64,000 bases of DNA from assembly GCA_009844425.1 (NCBI GenBank), contig VYBN01000034.1:124001-188000 (forward strand), read 5' to 3'. The notes under the pieces are model-generated. The model worked only from the letters and a program-made list of their open reading frames with translations. It was not told the origin of the DNA and did not search any database. The translations under genes were made by a program, and so were the position numbers. The number at the start of each line of letters is the position of its first letter. Positions within the stretch are counted from its first letter, which is position 1. This document shows, in pieces, positions 61,064 through 64,000 of the stretch. The stretch is from Gammaproteobacteria bacterium (GTDB lineage Bacteria; Pseudomonadota; Gammaproteobacteria; Steroidobacterales; Foliamicaceae).

Positions 61064-61930
61064 ATGATTCGCAGCATGACTGGCTATGCCAAAGAGGAGT
61101 ACCGCAGCGAGAGTGGCTGGCTGCAGTGGGAATTGAAGTCGGTCAACCATCGCCATCTGGATGTCGAAGTTCGCATGCCCAGCGCGTTTCGCGAGATGGA
61201 GCCCGAGATACGCAATCTGTTGGCGACCCATGTCGGGCGCGGACACGTTGACGCCCGCCTGAGCTGGCGCCCGGCGGAAAAATTCGCCGATCGGATCAAG
61301 GTCAATACGGGCCTGGCGGTGCGGGTCATCGGATACGCGCGGGTCCTGGCGGAGCAGATGCGCCGTCCCGCGGCGGTCAGCCCGCTTGACGTCATGCGTT
61401 GGCCCGGCGTGATCGAAGAGCACTCCGCCGACCAGAGTCACATGTCCGGAGAGGTCCGCAAGTTGCTGCACAAGGCAGTCGAGACCCTGCGCGCGACGCA
61501 GGCCAGCGAGGGCAGGAAACTGAGGAAATCCATCGAGAGCCGCTGCTCCAAGATGGACAAGATTCTCAAGAAGTTCCGTTCCCGCACGCCCGAACTGAGA
61601 GAACGGGCCATGGCGCGCATGACGGAACGCCTTGACGCGATCAAGGTGCGTGTCGATGCCGAGCGCCTGGAGAAGGAAGTGGCGCTGCTGCTGATGCGCT
61701 ACGACATCAGCGAGGAGCTTGATCGGCTGGAAGCCCACCTGGTGGCGCTGCGATCCGCGCTGAAGGTCAGCGAGCCGGCCGGAAAGCGGGTGAATTTCCT
61801 TCTCCAGGAAATCGGCCGTGAGACCAACACGCTGGCCGCCAAGTCCGGAGACGCGCGCGGAACGCACGAAGCCGTGGATATGCGGGTTCTCGTCGAGCAG
61901 ATGCGCGAACAGGCCCAGAATATCCTGTGA
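61064..61930 (+). CDS. yicC: YicC-family endoribonuclease
   Basis: This 288-residue protein starts MIRSMTGYAKEEY and has the family C-terminus FLLQEIGRETNTLAAKSGDA with a following MRVLVEQMREQAQNI. ATG 61064 was chosen over an upstream GTG because it gives the invariant SMTGYA start. YicC proteins are RNases linked to sRNA turnover. Its stop overlaps the GTG of gmk. Confidence 0.93.
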   Translation: MIRSMTGYAKEEYRSESGWLQWELKSVNHRHLDVEVRMPSAFREMEPEIRNLLATHVGRGHVDARLSWRPAEKFADRIKVNTGLAVRVIGYARVLAEQMRRPAAVSPLDVMRWPGVIEEHSADQSHMSGEVRKLLHKAVETLRATQASEGRKLRKSIESRCSKMDKILKKFRSRTPELRERAMARMTERLDAIKVRVDAERLEKEVALLLMRYDISEELDRLEAHLVALRSALKVSEPAGKRVNFLLQEIGRETNTLAAKSGDARGTHEAVDMRVLVEQMREQAQNIL

Positions 61931-62550
61931 CGCCCCGCCTGTTTGTCGTTTCCGCCCCCTCGGGCACCGGCAAGACCACGATCGTCAAGCGTTTGGTCGA
62001 GGAGAATACGGGCGTCAGCCTGGCGGTTTCCCACACCACGCGCCCGCCCCGCGAACAGGAACGGGACAAGCGGGACTATTACTTTGTCAGCGATACCGCC
62101 TTCGATGAAATCCGGGGCGATGACGGGTTTCTGGAGCACGCAGACGTATTCGGCAACCGCTATGGCACCAGCCGGCGGGAGGTAAACGAGAAACTTGCAA
62201 GCGGCCGCCAGGTAATTCTCGAAATCGACTGGCAGGGCGCCGAGCAGGTGCGCCGCGCCAGGCCCGACGCGCAGGGCATTTTCCTTCTGCCGCCTTCCCG
62301 CGACGAACTGAAGAAGCGCCTCAGGGGCCGCAACACCGACAAGCCGGAGGTGGTGAAGCGGAGGTTTTCCGAAGCGCGCCTCGACGTACGGAAATGGACC
62401 GACTTTCACTACGTGCTCGTTAATGACGACATCGATGAGACCTGCCGCAGGATGTCGAAGATCCTCAAGGGCGACGGGGCGCAGTACGCCGTGTCCGACG
62501 AAAGGCACCGGGCCTGCGTCGAAGAACTTATCGGGGCGGGCGACTGGTAG
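61927..62550 (+). CDS. gmk: Guanylate kinase
   Basis: This 207-residue enzyme phosphorylates GMP. The P-loop SAPSGTGKTTIVKRLV, the GMP-binding stretch SHTTRPPREQERDKRDYYFV and EVNEKLASGRQVILEIDWQG are present. It starts at GTG overlapping the yicC stop (GTGA), so translation is coupled. Confidence 0.96.
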   Translation: MTPRLFVVSAPSGTGKTTIVKRLVEENTGVSLAVSHTTRPPREQERDKRDYYFVSDTAFDEIRGDDGFLEHADVFGNRYGTSRREVNEKLASGRQVILEIDWQGAEQVRRARPDAQGIFLLPPSRDELKKRLRGRNTDKPEVVKRRFSEARLDVRKWTDFHYVLVNDDIDETCRRMSKILKGDGAQYAVSDERHRACVEELIGAGDW

Positions 62551-62616
62551 GACCTTGCGGCGGCAGGCATAGTGATGCAGAATTCCGGGTAAGGACTTCT
62601 CCACACAGCAAAGGCA

Positions 62617-62868
62617 ATGGCGCGAATTACCGTAGAAGACTGCCAGCAGCGGATCGAGAATATTTTCGACCTCGTCCGCGTGGCCGCTACGCGCGCGCGC
62701 AGGCTTGCCAACGGCGCCGAGCCCCTGGTTCCGCGTGAGAACGAAAAGCCCTCGGTGGTCGCGCTGCGCGAGATCGCGGCCGGGCTGGTTACGGAAGAGA
62801 GCCTCAACGAGCAGGAACGATCCGTCGAGGAAGCATTCGCGACACCGGGAGAAGTTCGCGAGTATTAG
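62617..62868 (+). CDS. rpoZ: RNA polymerase omega subunit
   Basis: This 83-residue protein opens [20 protein letters not shown] and continues RRLANG...[10 protein letters not shown]-like (here [20 protein letters not shown]), standard omega. It stabilises the beta' subunit and helps bind ppGpp. It lies in the usual gmk-rpoZ-spoT order. Confidence 0.96.
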   Translation: MARITVEDCQQRIENIFDLVRVAATRARRLANGAEPLVPRENEKPSVVALREIAAGLVTEESLNEQERSVEEAFATPGEVREY

Positions 62869-62903
62869 GTCGGACGGCCGGCGCTAGGAACACGGCAAGA
62901 ACC

Positions 62904-64000
62904 ATGCAGCAGGCGGTTGTTCTGCCCGGCACACAAAAAATCCGGGTATCCGGCGGCGGCATCCGCAGGCTGCTTGCCGACCTGGATTATCTGTCCGAGG
63001 ACGAGCGCGATCAGGTCCGGCAGGCCTACGAATACGGCGCGCGCGCCCACCACGATCAGCGGCGGCGTTCCGGCGAGCCGTACATTTCCCATCCGGTCGC
63101 CGTGGCTACCATCCTCGCCCAGCTGCGTCTGGACTCGGAAACCATAATCGCCGCGCTGTTGCATGACGTAATCGAAGACACGCCCACGCTGCGGGTCAAC
63201 CTGGAAGACCATTTCGGGCAGCAGGTCGCCGCAATCGTTGACGGCGTAACGAAGCTGACCCGCCTGAGGAAAGCCGGTCATTCGGAAACCCAGGCGGCCA
63301 GTTTCCGCAAGATGATGCTGGCCATGGTCGACGATATCCGCGTCATCCTGGTCAAGCTGGCCGACCGCCTGCACAACATGCGCACACTGGACGCGCTGGA
63401 CCGGGACCGACAGCAGCGCATCGCCCGAGAGACGCTGGAGATCTACGCGCCCATCGCCAACCGCCTGGGCATTCGCACGATTCGCCGGGAAATGGAGGAC
63501 CTGGGTTTTCGCTACGCCTGGCCGCAACGTTACCGGGTGATCAACCGGCACCTGAACCAGCGGCCCAGGCACCCGCGCGCGGTGCTCAGGCGCGTTTCGG
63601 ACCGCCTGCGGCGTGCGCTCAAATCGGCCAACCTGGAAGGCAGCATTTCCGCCCGGGCCAAGTCCGCCTACAGCATCTACAACAAGATGCGCGAGAAGCG
63701 GCTGACATTCAAGGAAATCGCGGATGTCTTCGGTTTGCGCGTCATCGTTCCGGACATCGACGCCTGCTATCGGTGCCTGGGCATCGCGCACCAGTTGTTC
63801 CGCCCGATGCCGGGCAGGTTCAAGGACTACATCGCGATCCCGCGCGTGAACGGCTACCAGTCGCTGCACACGGTGCTGCTGGGCCCGGAAGGCATGCCGC
63901 TGGAATTCCAGATCCGCACGCCCGAGATGCATCGCGTGGCGGAAGGCGGCATCGCGGCCCACTGGCAGTACAAGGCCGAGGACAAGAGCGTGCTCCCTGG
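62904..64000 (+). CDS. spoT: SpoT/RelA bifunctional (p)ppGpp synthetase-hydrolase, 3' end beyond the window
   Basis: This partial gene encodes 365 residues up to the window edge with no stop. The HD hydrolase site is present (YISHPVAVATILAQL, LLHDVIEDTPTL) and so is the synthetase core (FGLRVIVPDIDACYRCLGIA, RFKDYIAIPRVNGYQSLHT). An intact HD motif identifies it as SpoT-type rather than RelA. ATG 62904 is the start. Gene order supports the call. Confidence 0.95.
   Translation, partial: MQQAVVLPGTQKIRVSGGGIRRLLADLDYLSEDERDQVRQAYEYGARAHHDQRRRSGEPYISHPVAVATILAQLRLDSETIIAALLHDVIEDTPTLRVNLEDHFGQQVAAIVDGVTKLTRLRKAGHSETQAASFRKMMLAMVDDIRVILVKLADRLHNMRTLDALDRDRQQRIARETLEIYAPIANRLGIRTIRREMEDLGFRYAWPQRYRVINRHLNQRPRHPRAVLRRVSDRLRRALKSANLEGSISARAKSAYSIYNKMREKRLTFKEIADVFGLRVIVPDIDACYRCLGIAHQLFRPMPGRFKDYIAIPRVNGYQSLHTVLLGPEGMPLEFQIRTPEMHRVAEGGIAAHWQYKAEDKSVLP

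Overview
The window is GC-rich DNA from a gammaproteobacterium. The gene order rph, yicC, gmk, rpoZ, spoT at the right end, together with glnK-amtB, msrPQ, htpG and a typical gammaproteobacterial rdgB, is ordinary chromosomal backbone. No rRNA or tRNA gene and no CRISPR array was seen. The species cannot be fixed from the sequence alone. An uncultured environmental or host-associated lineage would fit the mixture of toxin-antitoxin genes, decayed mobile DNA and specialised metabolism.

Layout. Positions 1-13,000 are housekeeping genes: methionine sulfoxide repair (msrQ, msrP, msrB), ammonium uptake (amtB, glnK), cell-wall hydrolases (dacB, an L,D-transpeptidase, an MltD-like transglycosylase), phospholipid synthesis (a CDP-alcohol transferase with a HAD phosphatase) and htpG. 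Positions 13,000-29,700 are an accessory island. It holds a SEC-C protein, two tandem TIR-domain proteins, a decayed HigBA-like pair, a RecB-like nuclease with a partial second copy, three toxin-antitoxin pairs (AbrB/PIN, DUF433/DUF5615, Phd/PIN), an IS3 remnant, a frameshifted GIY-YIG gene, a WYL/AAA/CysQ locus with a clear palindromic operator, a DUF4143 ATPase and a second GIY-YIG gene.

Positions 29,800-54,800 appear to be a ribosomal peptide (RiPP) gene cluster. Two precursor genes carry nitrile-hydratase-like (NHLP) leaders followed by extremely short cores, LCCCW and MCCCGI. The same region encodes a fused C/D YcaO cyclodehydratase, the two NHLM-type ABC transporters (one with a C39 leader peptidase), a short HlyD-like adaptor and a flavin-dependent halogenase. 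It also encodes an NHLP leader fused to a terpene-cyclase-like toroid, an AlkB-type di-iron monooxygenase fused to a degenerate GlnE-like domain, an MpaB-like oxygenase, two RND/MMPL exporters, an outer-membrane barrel and a LolA-like periplasmic protein. My working model is as follows: YcaO converts the Cys-Cys-Cys core to thiazolines, oxygenase and halogenase enzymes tailor it, C39 cleaves after the Ala-Gly of the leader, and ABC and RND pumps export it. No SagB-type dehydrogenase was recognised.

Positions 54,900-64,000 return to backbone genes (a TVP38-like protein, an MFS transporter, rdgB, an old-yellow-enzyme-type reductase, rph, yicC, gmk, rpoZ and a spoT cut by the window end). A small cluster of DnaA-box-like 9-mers lies at 57,178-57,375.

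Nine long palindromes are spread through the intergenic spaces. Their 22-29 bp arms differ between most copies yet stay complementary within each copy, while loops and outer ends share sequence. Three pairs stand in opposite orientation. I do not recognise this family. It is the second main candidate for something undescribed, after the peptide cluster.
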